DNA of 64,000 nucleotides, taken from positions 147,202-211,201 of the forward strand of contig HG738141.1 of NCBI GenBank assembly GCA_000499405.2, read 5' to 3'. A program made the translations under genes and the position numbers. The DNA is from Onchocerca volvulus (Eukaryota; Nematoda; Chromadorea; Rhabditida; Onchocercidae). This document shows positions 52,703-64,000 of this stretch, one piece after another (position 1 is the stretch's first letter; every line of letters begins with the position of its first letter). A model generated the notes under the pieces. The model did no database searches. It saw nothing but the letters and a program-made list of their open reading frames with translations, and was not told where the DNA came from.

Positions 52703-55700
52703 GTTATGAAAAAAAACAACAACAACAATATATACTTCAATTTTAGAATCCAAAGTTGTGGTTCATCATCAGGCTTATCTAAGCGTTGATGATAATAAAT
52801 TAGGATAATATTACGTAGTAGAAACAAACAACGATTTGCATATTTGCTATTTGGTCGCTGAAATCGACTATCCGGATGAGTGTTTAAAATTTGAGTACGA
52901 CCACGATTTTTACCGATAATAGCAATACGCAAAATGGTATTCTCGAAACGATTGAATAAATAGACGCAATTTTGATAAATAAACGGATCGCAAAATAAAG
53001 CTGAAATTTCGTAATTAAAAAGATAAAAGGATCGCAAAATAGAGCTGAAATTTTGAAATCAAAAAAAGATAAGCATTGAAAAATGATACAATTATTTTCG
53101 GCATTATCATCGATTTTTTTTTTTTTAAACCAGTCATTACTGTTATTACTAAAATCATACCGTAATAAAAATCAAAAAATAACTATCAAAAATTCATTTA
53201 TCATTTAAATATTTGATAATTTCGTAAAATTTCTCTAATAAATTTCCCTCTAATTCTTACAATTTTTGAAATATACGGTGCACTCTTTTTGATTTTTTTC
53301 TAAATGAAATTGGTATAAGTTAATTAAAAAAGTGTTAATATCGAAAATGAGCATAATTATTCATTGAAAATATGCAAATGAGTGCATAATTAGGGAAATA
53401 ATTATTAAAATTTCTAAAAATTAAAATTTTACAAAATTTCTTCAAAATATATTGAAATATCCCGCCAATTTATGATTTCGAGAAAAAGAATTAAAATTTT
53501 TTGTTTTAAAATGGATTATGGGAAAAGAAGAAATAAAATCTACTAATAGTTGTGAATTTAAATTAAACTAAAACAAAATTTTTTGACTTCTTCAATATTT
53601 AGGCAAACAGAAATGTCAGAAAGAATTTAGCTCTTTCCTTCTCTCAGTCTATTAATAGAATGAGAAAAAAAAAAGTGAAATATCAAAGTTCAAAGAATTT
53701 TAAAGAAGTCTCGAATTTAACGAACAAAGCTGAAGTTAGAAAAATCAAAGAATTTTAAAGATTAAAATTTAATGATGAAAATGTAAATTAAAAAATCGAA
53801 ATTCAAAAAGCTTAAAGAAAAAATTGTCCGAATTTAATGATAACCACAAGAATTAGGAAAAATGAATTTAAAAAAAAGGAAAATTTGAGGAAAATTATTA
53901 AATTCGACAACGACAATTGTTAAAATTCAATAATGAAAAAGAAATTAAAAAATTATTTCATAAATTCACCTTTCTTATCTTTAATAGATAGTTCAATAAC
54001 AACCGTTCGAATACCATTACGTAAATAAAAATGAGACAAATGTAAAAGCCATATTTTTGGTGAATCATTTGAAGTTTTATTTTGAGATGATAATGGATAA
54101 GATATCAAAACAGGACCCGTTTCATCGTATATTATCGTTGTCGTATAATGTTTTCTAAAATATTATTTCAATAATTTTTATTGATTATTTTATCTAATAA
54201 TAATGAGTAAAATAATAGCATTTTAGAAATTTTCACGTACGAAAACAATTCGCAATTAAGATGTCGCAAAAAAAAAATTTGTTTTTTTTGTTTTCTTAAA
54301 AAAATTTTGAAATTTATAAGAAAAAATTTCTTAAAAAATTAAAACTCTTCCAAATGTTAATTTGCTTTTTGAATTTCCTAATAAATTTCAACATTTTATA
54401 GTTGTGCAATTCTTTCAATAATTCCACTAATTATAAATAATTTTATTCTTTTTTTCTCTGCGATTTTAATAATTTAATAACTTACTTGCAAACGATTTGT
54501 GTGAAAGTAATAATACTGCAAATAATTACCATTTTTAATGCAGAATTTAATGTTCCTTTTGTTATGTACAAATTACCTTCACGATTTTGTAGTATTAAAC
54601 AAATCGTTTTCTCATCCAAAAATGCTATATCAAATATCTAAAAAGTTTTATTTTATAAATCGTCAGTATAAAATGAGTAATAATTTTAGAGAAAGAATTA
54701 AAATTTCTTAATTTTTCAATTTTCGAAATTTTTTACATTTTAAAATATAGAAATTTTACGGATGAATTTCATTTCTTTTTTTTTTTTTTTTACAATTATT
54801 CAATATCTTTCGTATAAAATGCAAATTTCTATGATTTCACTGTTATTATTATTTAGGTTCGTCATATTTTTGTTTAAATTTTTACAATTTAGTAATCAAT
54901 TTCACAATTTAGTAATCAAATTTTTACTATTTCATTTTTTTATTCTTTAAATTATTACCGTATCTTCTTCATGTTTTAGATCAATTCCAGTAATGGTATA
55001 ATCGCTGCATTGATTTTCATCATCAATATCATACAAATAAAGTTTTTTATTGGTTTTCCTAAAATTCCAAATATATATTTTCTGAACAATAATGTAACAA
55101 AAATTTTTTATGAAATACGAAAAATTTCTATAAATTTTACTTTTTCGAAAATTTTCAAAATTTTTCCCAAATTTATAAAAAAATTGACGACAAATGTCAA
55201 ATTTTAGAATTTTTAATAAATCTGCATATTTCAAAAAAATTTTCCCGTTTTATTTTAAATTTATCATTCCAATAAATTAATCAATGCTTGCAATAAATTT
55301 TTTTGCTAAATATTATACAATAACAATTTGTGTATTCAGAAAGCAAGTGTTTGCTCAAAAAAAAAATTTTTTTTGAAACAAATTTATTTTTGAACTTTTT
55401 TTTTCATATTCATTATAATTTTGATTTTTCTTCTTTTAAATATGAATTTTTCAAATTAAATTTTGCACAAACGAAAAGGCTATAATTTTACTAATTTTTT
55501 TGGAATTTATTATTAAATGTTATACGAAAATGAAAAAATAATCTTATATTGGAAATAAATGAATATATGAATAGAAATGAAAAGAGAAAACAGATGGTCA
55601 AATAGATAAACAATTGGATGAATTATTACATTAAGATAGGAACTGATTTTATTACTTTTGCTGAATTTTATAAAATAAATAAATAAATTCGCAAATTTAT

Positions 55701-57053
55701 TTACCAATTATAAATTGAAGATTATTTTTTCCAATTTTTTTGATTGCATTTTTTGTTTTTCAATTCTCTTTCACTGTAATAAAAATAGAACACTATGCAA
55801 TAAATTGTCCCATCATTAAAATGTATATTTGATATTTAAATTAAAAATGCCAGTTGAATTTTTGAAGAAAAAAAAATTAATTCCAATTTAAAAGAGCTCA
55901 TCTTCTATGATTTGTATGCTTCTTTTTTTTCTAATTCGTAATTCAAAGTTAGGAAAAATATTTGATTTATCTTGAATTTAATAAGCATAATTGATGCTTA
56001 GAAGATTTAATCAAAGATCAATCGGCTTTATGTTATTTCTAATATTTCGGGAGCATAAAATAAAATCAAAGATTATTTTCGCAAAATGATCAATCAATTT
56101 TCAAATTACACTATAATTCATTTCAATCAATCATTTTAGAAGAACAACTGATGGCAGAAGTTTACTTATAATGTCAATTTTATTTAAAATTGAAGGAAGC
56201 ATATTTGAAAGTCTTCATATGCATATATATATTTCATATATTATCTTTTCTTTGAGAAAATATTAAATTTGAAATGATTTAGTTAGTGAGAATTTCCTCA
56301 AAAATAGCATTTTCAAGCAATAAATCGAAAAATGCATAATTGGAATTAAAAACTCTAATACATAAAGTAAAATAATGTCAAATTAAATAATATTGGCAAG
56401 CAAAATCATTTGAATATTGATTTGAATTCCGAATGAATCCAAATTAAAAATACATTAAACAAAATTAACTTCAATTTTTTTTTTCAAACTCTCAAGGATG
56501 AAAGAAAGATAAGTCATTATGATAATTCCGGTATTTAATTTCGAAATTATATAAATTAATTTTCAAGCTTATATAGGTTATTATAATGATTCTTTTTCAT
56601 TAGTAATTGCAAAAGCAAAGCTAAGAATTAAAGAAAATTAAAAAGCAAATATCGTAGTTAACAATTACAATTATCACAATTTGATAAAACTGAAATAATA
56701 TACCAATTTTAATTTTTAAACAACTGATAGTAATTTTCTTTTCAAAATAATAATAAATAAAAAAAAAAATTGATCAACATGGATTTGCAAAAATTTAAAA
56801 ATATATTTTATGAAACATTATTTTTTCAAAAAAAAAAAAAAAAAAAAGCTTACTTAAATAAAAGTTTCTTCGCATCAGGTGAAACGGCCATCGTCCGATA
56901 TGGACTACTTACTCCGGTAAATGACCGTAAATCTTTCATTTCATTCGCATCGTCATCCATTTCAATTTTTGATCCACTTGCACAATTTAAAATATTTCGA
57001 TCGATAAAATTTCGACAATCCATAATTTCAAATCTACTAACTTTTTCCTTCAT
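44133..57053 (-). CDS. Probable Kelch/WD-like beta-propeller protein with Ser/Thr-rich tail
   Basis: Reconstructed exons on minus: 57053-56854, 55058-54959, 54637-54486, 54154-53970, 53000-52736, 52349-52172, 51819-51619 and, tentatively, 44399-44133. They total 1548 nt and 515 residues, phases all compatible. An in-frame stop lies just upstream of the first Met. Residues 53-80 read like a propeller blade (RTMAVSPDAKKLLF, then KKLYLYDIDD). SPKIWLLHLSHFYLRNG (about 183) and QLWILKLKTMTWHRLQL (about 295-311) fit the Kelch pattern of a beta strand, a turn and Trp-x-x-Leu. Residues 361-427 are basic and Ser-rich (RDRKSTKSSKRS). The last exon starts with (Ser)n and (Thr)n runs encoded by TCA and ACA repeats. 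No catalytic motif is seen and I do not recognise the family; a scaffold or adaptor role is a guess. The first seven exons are well supported; the last is reached over a 7.2 kb intron and its end is uncertain. Confidence 0.7.
44228..44389. repeat. Triplet repeats inside the tentative last exon
   Basis: Imperfect (gat)n and (gtt)n on plus, coding Ser and Thr runs on minus in frame with the phase-0 splice into 44399. Triplet interruptions keep the frame open. Confidence 0.75.
44400..51618 (-). other. Intron 7 of the propeller gene
   Basis: 7.2 kb, with a strong donor (AAG|gtaagc at 51618) and acceptor (atttcAG at 44400). It is AT-rich and no exon was recognised inside. The ACGT cluster at 44477-45082 lies at its 3' end. 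Confidence 0.5.
44477..45082. promoter_or_regulatory. Cluster of ACGT motifs
   Basis: By hand count 16 ACGT tetramers in about 600 nt, several as ACGTG or CACGT (for example gaacacgtttacgtgtgcg, agacgtgttcaacgta, cacgtagtcgtcatacgtg). At this base composition about one would be expected. ACGTG is the core site of bHLH-PAS factors such as HIF, so an enhancer or internal promoter is possible but unproven. Confidence 0.4.
52671..52702 (+). repeat. (aatc)n microsatellite
   Basis: About eight uninterrupted units in intron 5 of the propeller gene, 34 nt past the exon 5 donor. Confidence 0.95.
52985..53071 (-). repeat. 44-nt tandem duplication carrying a splice acceptor
   Basis: ggatcgcaaaata-(a/g)-agctgaaattt occurs at 52985 and again at 53029. 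Each copy gives an aatttcAG acceptor plus the first codons of exon 5. The copy at 53000 keeps the frame; using the one at 53044 adds 44 nt, shifts frame and stops after about 48 codons. Confidence 0.85.
55059..56853 (-). other. Intron 1 of the propeller gene
   Basis: 1.8 kb with donor gtaagc and acceptor ttttAG, joining two phase-2/phase-1 exon ends. No gene or repeat was recognised in it. Confidence 0.55.
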
Positions 57054-60000
57054 TGTTTTGCTGTCTTTTTATAGTGAAAGAAAAATAATTTCTTCAAACA
57101 ATTACAGTAATTATATGAGCATAGCATTTTAAATTCAAAGATTAAAAAGTAGTCAATTAATTATAAGTTGACAGCGGGAAAATTTAGCAAATAATAATTA
57201 ATAGCAACCCAATCATAATAATCAATATGATTCGTAAGTCATTAATTCGCAATTCGAAACTTCCAAACAAATGACAAATAATTCTCTTGTGCTAGAATAA
57301 TAATCAATTTATTAACCGGAAATTTGAAAAATTTATAGTAAATGCGCTATATTTACCTTTTTTTTCCATTCACTATTCTAAATGGCAGCAAAAAAAAAAA
57401 TTAAGAATATAATTTTTTATAAAATAATATATTGCTAGCAATTAGTATATGGATAAATTTATTTCATTTCTTCTATTCTTGCATTTTATTTTATTTTTTT
57501 TTTTTTTTTTTGGCGGGGAAAGATAGGAAAATGAGATTACTTTTGAAAGTTCTCTGATTCTTAAATTCGGAATATTTTAATCTTAAAACACATCTGAATT
57601 CGACGAATATTTTGTAGTTAGAAATGCTAATACATAAAAATTGATATATTCAAGAATAACTTAATCTGAATTCAGAATGCCCGTTGACATTGCAAAAAAA
57701 AGTTTGCGATAAATGTTACTAATGACTTACGTTGATAAGGATAATAATGAAATAGAAATCATTTAATCATATCATGCTCAAGTTTGAAAAAAAAAAAAAA
57801 AGCAAATATGCAAATGAAGTAATGCTAAGCCTAAGTTTGAAGTTTCATTAAATTCTAAGTTTTTTTCTTTCCGAATTTAAGCAAATATGCAAAATGAAGT
57901 CACGCTGAATTGTAAATTTGATATAAACAAAATGATGGAAGCATCAAAAGCCAAAACTGTTAAAGTTATTTTTTTTCTTTAAAATTCCTCAAATTACTGC
58001 ATTGATTTTATGGCTTTTAAGATGATTTAAAAGAAAAAAAATCGATAATTTCCAATAAAAAATTAAATAAATAATTTAATTAGCTAAGATATATGGAATT
58101 TTATTAGTATTAAAAACTTTTCCACGAAATTTTCCTCTTTTTTTTTTTCTTTTCATTGTTGAAATGGTTGACACTGATAAGCTAGTTTTTTAAAGTTTGA
58201 AAACTAGTTTAAAATAAATAATGTGCGTCGAAAAATTTCTCACTCTTCCTCTATCATCATTTCTACCAGCCATCATGAAACATTTTAAATTATAAAATAA
58301 ACTTTTTTTTTTTTCTATTTAATATTTTAGTACCTGTTACTACCATTCCAAATTGTTTTGTTTTCATTTCATATCATAGAAAAAGTTATAAAAAAAAATG
58401 AAATGTATCGAAATTCTTTTCCTTTTAGATTGGGGTATGATTTTTTTCGACAATTTTCCTTTTAATAATATCAAAAATCAAAAAAGCAAAAAACCTTCTT
58501 TTTTTTTTTTTTTTGGATAATTTCTTTTCTTTTTAATTACTAATTTTTTTCTCAAAAAAGGGAAGAATTTTTGTTTTCCAAATCGCATTTTTATAAAATG
58601 AATTGAAAAAAAAATCATTTTTTAAGGGAAATTTAAAAATTTAAAAATGAGAATAAAGGAATATTTTTTTTTTAAAAATATTGCACATAATTTTAAAGTT
58701 TCCATTTTTGAAAAATTTTTGGAAATAGAAAAATGCAAAAAATTTAAGAAATTTGGAAAAAAAATGGAATTTTTTTAATCCAAAAATATAAGTACGTTTG
58801 TTATTATTAGTTAAAATAACAATATTCACAATATAAAAAGCAAAATTTTCCGAAATATACAAAATTCATTTCTTTATTTTTTGAAATAATTGCTACTCCT
58901 CTTACAAAGTTTTCATTTGTTATCGCAAATTATTTTGAACAAATATTAAAATCAAATTAATTTCACATTTCAACTCATCAATTTATAGATGTAAAAACAT
59001 TGAAATCAAATAATTAAATCAAATTTACATTTTAACACGCTGGATTAATAATAAAAAATCCTTTTGGTTAAAGTATTTTAATTCGAATTAAAGATATCTA
59101 AGTGTATCAAACTATTAATATTTAAGTATATCAAATTACTAGCCTTATTGCAAATTATTTAATTTCAAATTATTGATCATAAAAATTCGTAAAAATGATA
59201 GCAATACTATATGTACTTTAAAATTCTTATCTTTATCTATTTTCTAATCAGTTTTTGTTTACATTCGTCCTTTGTTTATTTAACGTATAGAAATCTTTTA
59301 TTCTGAAAATCTTGTTTATTAGTTAAAAGTACTGGATATTTTGCTTTTATTCTGTAAACATATCATCATTAATAAGGCTTAACAGTAAATAATCTTAAAA
59401 ATAGGTTGTTTAAACAAAAACAACATATTTACTAATTCTTCAATTTTTACTTAATTTTGAATAAAATGATAGAATCATTCGATATTATTATTTGATTTGA
59501 GCGAAAAAGAAACTGTCTAATTTTAAATTCTATTAAATCCTAAAAAAAAAAAAAAAAGAACAAAAAACGAAAACAAAAATCCGTTACAATTTTTTGCAGA
59601 AAAAAAAAGCTATTAGAAAAGAACAATTATTCAAATAAAATAAATAAATAAATAAATGTATGCGATACGGAAGTGATAATTAAAATTTGAGAAATAAAAT
59701 TCTATATTTTTTTGCCGAAAAAAATTGAGCCAATTTTTTTTTTTAAATAGGTTACAAACCAATTTCTAATATTTTCATTATCAAGTCAATAAATTTATGT
59801 CCGTACTAAACGTCCTAATTTGAAATTGATTAATTAGTGGAATAAAAATTGAGGAATAGAAAAAAGAACAAATTACTACAAATGATAATATAAAATATAG
59901 TTTTGAATTCAAATATTTTCATTAAAATTCATAATTGAAATAATCTTTGTACATCATAACTAGTTTCATTTGCCTAAATTATAATAAATGATGTTATGAA

Positions 60001-61560
60001 GCAAAATTTTATCATTACAATCTTATATTGTCATTCATCAAAAGCAAAAAGAAAATGAAATTTTGCAAAATAAAATGAAAAATGAATTTGTAAATCAAAT
60101 ATATCATTTGAATTAAAATGAATAATTCAAATTTCATACTATCATTGAATGGTTTAATTTGCTTCAATATTTGAAATAACAGTTAATATAAGTAATCAGT
60201 GAATTAAAGTTTTCTTTTTTCTTTTTTTCATTATTTTTTTGAAGAAGTGAAACAAAAAAAAAAAAAGAAGAAAGCGGAAATAAATTTTAATTTTGAGCAC
60301 TCAACTTAATTGTTTATTTTAGAATTTCTTTAAATTGAAATTAGACAACACATTCGTCTTATAAGTTGCCTTTCATTTTTTCTTCCATAGCAGATTAAAA
60401 ATGAAAAATAACTTCAATAAATTGATGTATTCATTTAAGGAATTAAATTTGTCGCATTATCTTTTTTCTCATTTTTGCTGAAAAAAGCCGAAAATTTCTT
60501 TATATTGCATTAAATTGTAATGGATTTGAACTGAAATATTAGATGTATATTCTAAATATTTATCTTTTATTTGTGAGAAATTTTAAAGAGTTTTAGATAG
60601 GATGAAAGATTTTTTTATTATTCGATTGAAATATATTCGATTTTTTGAATATTTTTAAACCTGGATACAATCAGGAGTAAATTTAATGCTCAAAAAATTT
60701 TTTAAATAATTTGTAATAGAAAGTTCGAGAACTTCTCGACTATTTTCAAATTTAGAAATAATTAGGATAAAAATAATTTTATTTAAAAAAAAAAAAAAAA
60801 GAAAACTATTGAAAGAAAGAGGAAGAAAATTGTTGAATGAATAAATTCGATAAATGAATGTATGAAAATGCGTTTTCATATTACAACATTTCAAGGCCAA
60901 ATATATATATATATATATAACTTTTTTTTTTTTTATTTTTTGCCGTTAAATAGTTGTGGGATGAAGTAATTAATCATACCAATCAACGAAATACGAAAAA
61001 AGAAGAATCTTTGATCGATTAAAATAAATATTTAATTACACATTATTGCTGCAAAAGAATATTTAACACAGATTATTTGCGAAAAAAATGGTTTGTAAAC
61101 AAAATGAAAAAAAGATAGGTAAATGATAAAAAATTGCTCTAACATTATTATTCATTTTTATTATATCTTTTATTATATTACTAACTTGGAATTTATTAAT
61201 TACAAATTGATTAAAAGTAATCGATATTGCTATATTCAAGTACACGATATTTATGATGTATAATATTTCTACGTAAATACTGATATCGATTTATGATTAA
61301 ACTTAATTTTCTCTATGAATGAACAACTTTATAAACTTGAAGATGATATATTGGAGAAGATTATATTGTGAAAAAAATAAAAAAAAAAAGGATAAAAAAA
61401 CACAGAATCTATTAATCAATGAAAAATTAATAAATTAATTTAAAAAAAAAAAAAAAAAAAAGAAAACGAACAATCGATCTTATTTCATTCTCATACTTAC
61501 TACATCATTTGAATACCATTTCAAAAATACTGAAAAGATTAAAAAAAAAATGATAAAAGT
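57054..61560. other. Upstream of the propeller gene, no gene seen
   Basis: AT-rich DNA with many poly-A and poly-T runs and an (at)n tract at 60901-60919. Short open frames (58641-58862 and 60655-60900, both minus) are Phe/Asn/Lys-rich and lack support. The promoter of the propeller gene is expected at its start. Confidence 0.5.
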
Positions 61561-61784
61561 ACAAAGAACAACGATGGTGAAGTAGCGCTTTTAAATTCAA
61601 TCGACAGACTTCTTGATTAGTTCGAAGTTTACAAAAATATATTCTTAATAAATTTTCAACAATAAAAAACTCATGTAAGTGCAACGAACAATAATTTTAA
61701 AGTAACATTTCTAAATTCGATCACTAAATTTATTGATTAATTCGAAGTTTACAAAAATATATGCTTAACAAATTTTCAACAATT
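61561..61784 (+). repeat. Two direct repeats with 120-nt period
   Basis: 61561-61664 and 61681-61784 align without large gaps. The shared core ttcgaagtttacaaaaatat lies exactly 120 nt apart (61621 and 61741), followed by aaattttcaacaat in both. Clearly diverged, so an old duplication. Confidence 0.85.
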
Positions 61785-64000
61785 TAGTTGAACTTTTAAA
61801 AAAAAATTTAGAGCAATTTTCAGTGAAAACATTTGTTAGAATGCTAAAACACTTCAAATAATGTTTCAAAAAAAGAAACCATTTATCTCTAACTCAATGA
61901 TTCATTGTGTCAAATTTAATGTTTAAAAGGAAAAAAAAATCGAAATTTTGGGAAAAAGTTGATAAAAAAAGTTTGAAAATCAATGAAAATTCTAGTGTCT
62001 TCTATTTTATGAAAAAAAAAAACGATATACGATATGTGTATGAAAAAAAAAAGAAATAATCCAATAATTATTCAATTTAAAATCATTTTTCGAAATATTT
62101 TTTAATACGATAATTAAAATTTCTTCTAACAGTTTTCGTAACATATGCAAAAGAAAGCAGTGAGACGATGAAATTTAAATAAAATGTAAATAATAAATGT
62201 TAAAATATGGTTGATAAATATCGAAATATAATAATAATTGTTAATCAAACATAAAGAATAAGTATTAAATTTAATTTGATACTTATTCTTTATGTTTTTC
62301 TGTTAAATTTACGAGGAAGAATTATTTTTAGCTTACCTATCATTCATATCTTATGTTCAAAAAACAAGCAACTGATAATTTTTTCTCAGAAATATTTTTG
62401 GCTCGTAACTTTTAACTTTTATATTCCGATACAGATAATAACTCACGATTAAGATAGCAATGATATATGTTAAAGTATAATTGCATGATTTTATGCTAAT
62501 TTCAATAAATGTAATTTTTTTTTTAAATTTTAATTCATAATCAAAAATGAATGAAGAATAAGAATGATTAAATGATATGAAAGAAGACGCAAATGTAATA
62601 ATAATTGAAAAAAATGTAAATACATTTATAATTGATGCACTAAACCTTCCTTTGTCTCTTAATTCATTGAAATAATCAATAAATCAATGATTAACAGTGT
62701 AATTCATCAAATAGGCATGATTTGATGAAACATCATTTCAATGTCGAAAGATAAAAACCGTTATCAGTTGAGGCAAATGAAATGGTATTTATACTTTTGT
62801 AACTTTCCATTCAAAATTGTTCGATTGAAAAAAAAAAAAAGAATCGGACTTTTTTTTTCTCAATCGATTTGTCTCTTTTTTTATTTATTGGAATATTTGA
62901 ATTTGATTCACAAATTCTGAATGTTTCATCTCAAAATGAATCGCACAGTTTTATTTTTCTTTTGCAATTTATTAAAACTCGGCATCATGCATTGTAAAAT
63001 GAAATAAATCAAGTTTTCATCTTTATTTTTTCCATCTTTCATTCATTCATATTTAACAGTTATAGTTTTTTTATCACTGACATCTTTAACAAGCTCTTTT
63101 CATTCACCTTTTTTAATGCATAAATTATTTTTGATTTCTGAACGCACAATGAAAAACGCTCTTTTTTTGAAATAGTACAATAAAATATCGCTAAGTTGTT
63201 TCTTCTGTCTAATTGGCTAAAAAAATTGATTGAAATAGGCCTTAAAGAACTGCAGCTTCTTAAATTTTATTAAATATATTCTTCTATTAAAATAAATATT
63301 TAAAATATATTAAAAAGACATTCTTCTTCAATACTACTCACTCGAAACATTTTTTGGCTTTGCAGTTTTTTTTTTTTTTTTCAAACATTCATGATCGATT
63401 ATTTGTCATAATTATTACCTACATTAGTTAGAGATCTTTTTTTCACTTCTAGAAGTTTACTGTGCGACATTCCATTGCATTATGGAAATTTCAAATAAAG
63501 CACTTAAACGAAACAATATTAATCCTTTTCAGCTGGCAAAATATCAGGCAACTTAGAATAATAATAGAAACGGTCAAAAGACGAATTAAACGAGAAAACT
63601 TTGATCGTTAGGGGATTTAACAAAACCAAAACCTTCTGATAAGCTTATTGTGCAACTGAGATGATTATAGTCTTGAATAATCAGATCCCGCAAGATTTCA
63701 TTACTAGTTAAATGAGTAACTTCTGGTAATAAGTGCTTTATTCTTTTTGTTAATTTTATTGAACATAATAAAATCTTGTTAATTTAAAGATTCTAGACAA
63801 TATATCATATCATTTCGAATCGTTCTCCAAGCAATTAGAAATATAAATCAATAAGATCTTTATCAGTTAAGTCACAGTTAAAGATTTCATTTTATATTCG
63901 GTCACTGCTGATTGCTTTCTTTGTAGTCATTGTCCATTAATGGTATTGTGACTATTTCATCCAATATACCTGTTTTTTCAGAATTCTGAAAATAATGTAC
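61785..64000. other. End of window, no gene seen
   Basis: AT-rich sequence without a supported exon or RNA gene. It contains the hairpin at 62247-62297. Confidence 0.5.
62247..62297. repeat. Perfect 19-bp inverted repeat
   Basis: aaacataaagaataagtat, a 13-nt AT loop, then atacttattctttatgttt. The arms are exactly complementary. It may be the core of a small palindromic transposon or a structured RNA; nothing else supports either. Confidence 0.85.

Noticed and set aside
56770..57132. 120-codon plus frame
   Set aside because: Antisense shadow of exon 1 of the propeller gene, which has proper splice sites and phase.
60900..60920. (at)n tract as a promoter or origin
   Set aside because: Short dinucleotide runs are expected at this base composition; nothing around it supports a function.

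Overview
This is eukaryotic nuclear DNA, most likely from a nematode. It is very AT-rich with long homopolymer runs. Genes are split into small exons by short GT-AG introns, and three of the four start codons lie 9-17 nt after a strong splice acceptor, as in SL trans-spliced messages. Decayed Helitron transposons are present. The species cannot be fixed from sequence alone, and there are no bacterial-style operons, rRNA, tRNA or CRISPR.

Layout. 1-2525: a dispersed repeat followed by a 2.3 kb Helitron derivative made of two Helitron 5' ends facing each other, with a broken Rep gene between them. 4332-8191 (minus) and 16489-21040 (plus): two paralogous SLC22-like major facilitator transporters, head to head, with an almost identical 11-exon structure; an assembly gap hides exons 3 and 4 of the first copy. 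The 8.3 kb between them has no gene but holds tandem repeats. 24128-30523 (minus): a complete 9-exon gene for a UBA-like, coiled-coil, C-terminal RING protein, probably an E3 ubiquitin ligase. 31665-33970 (minus): a decayed Helitron helicase region with nested insertions. 44133-57053 (minus): a gene reconstructed here from 8 exons with long introns, encoding a probable Kelch/WD-like beta-propeller with a Ser/Thr-rich tail. 57.1-64 kb: no gene seen.

All four gene models were assembled by hand from splice sites, with matching intron phases and total lengths divisible by three. The two transporters probably share or divide a solute-transport role at a membrane. The RING protein and the propeller protein lie on the same strand but 13.6 kb apart, so there is no reason to call them an operon. 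The most unusual items are the twin-5'-end Helitron with a micro-inversion inside its Rep gene, the nested Helitron 5' end inside the helicase relic, a 44-bp duplicated splice acceptor in the propeller gene, and a dense ACGT cluster just upstream of that gene's last exon.
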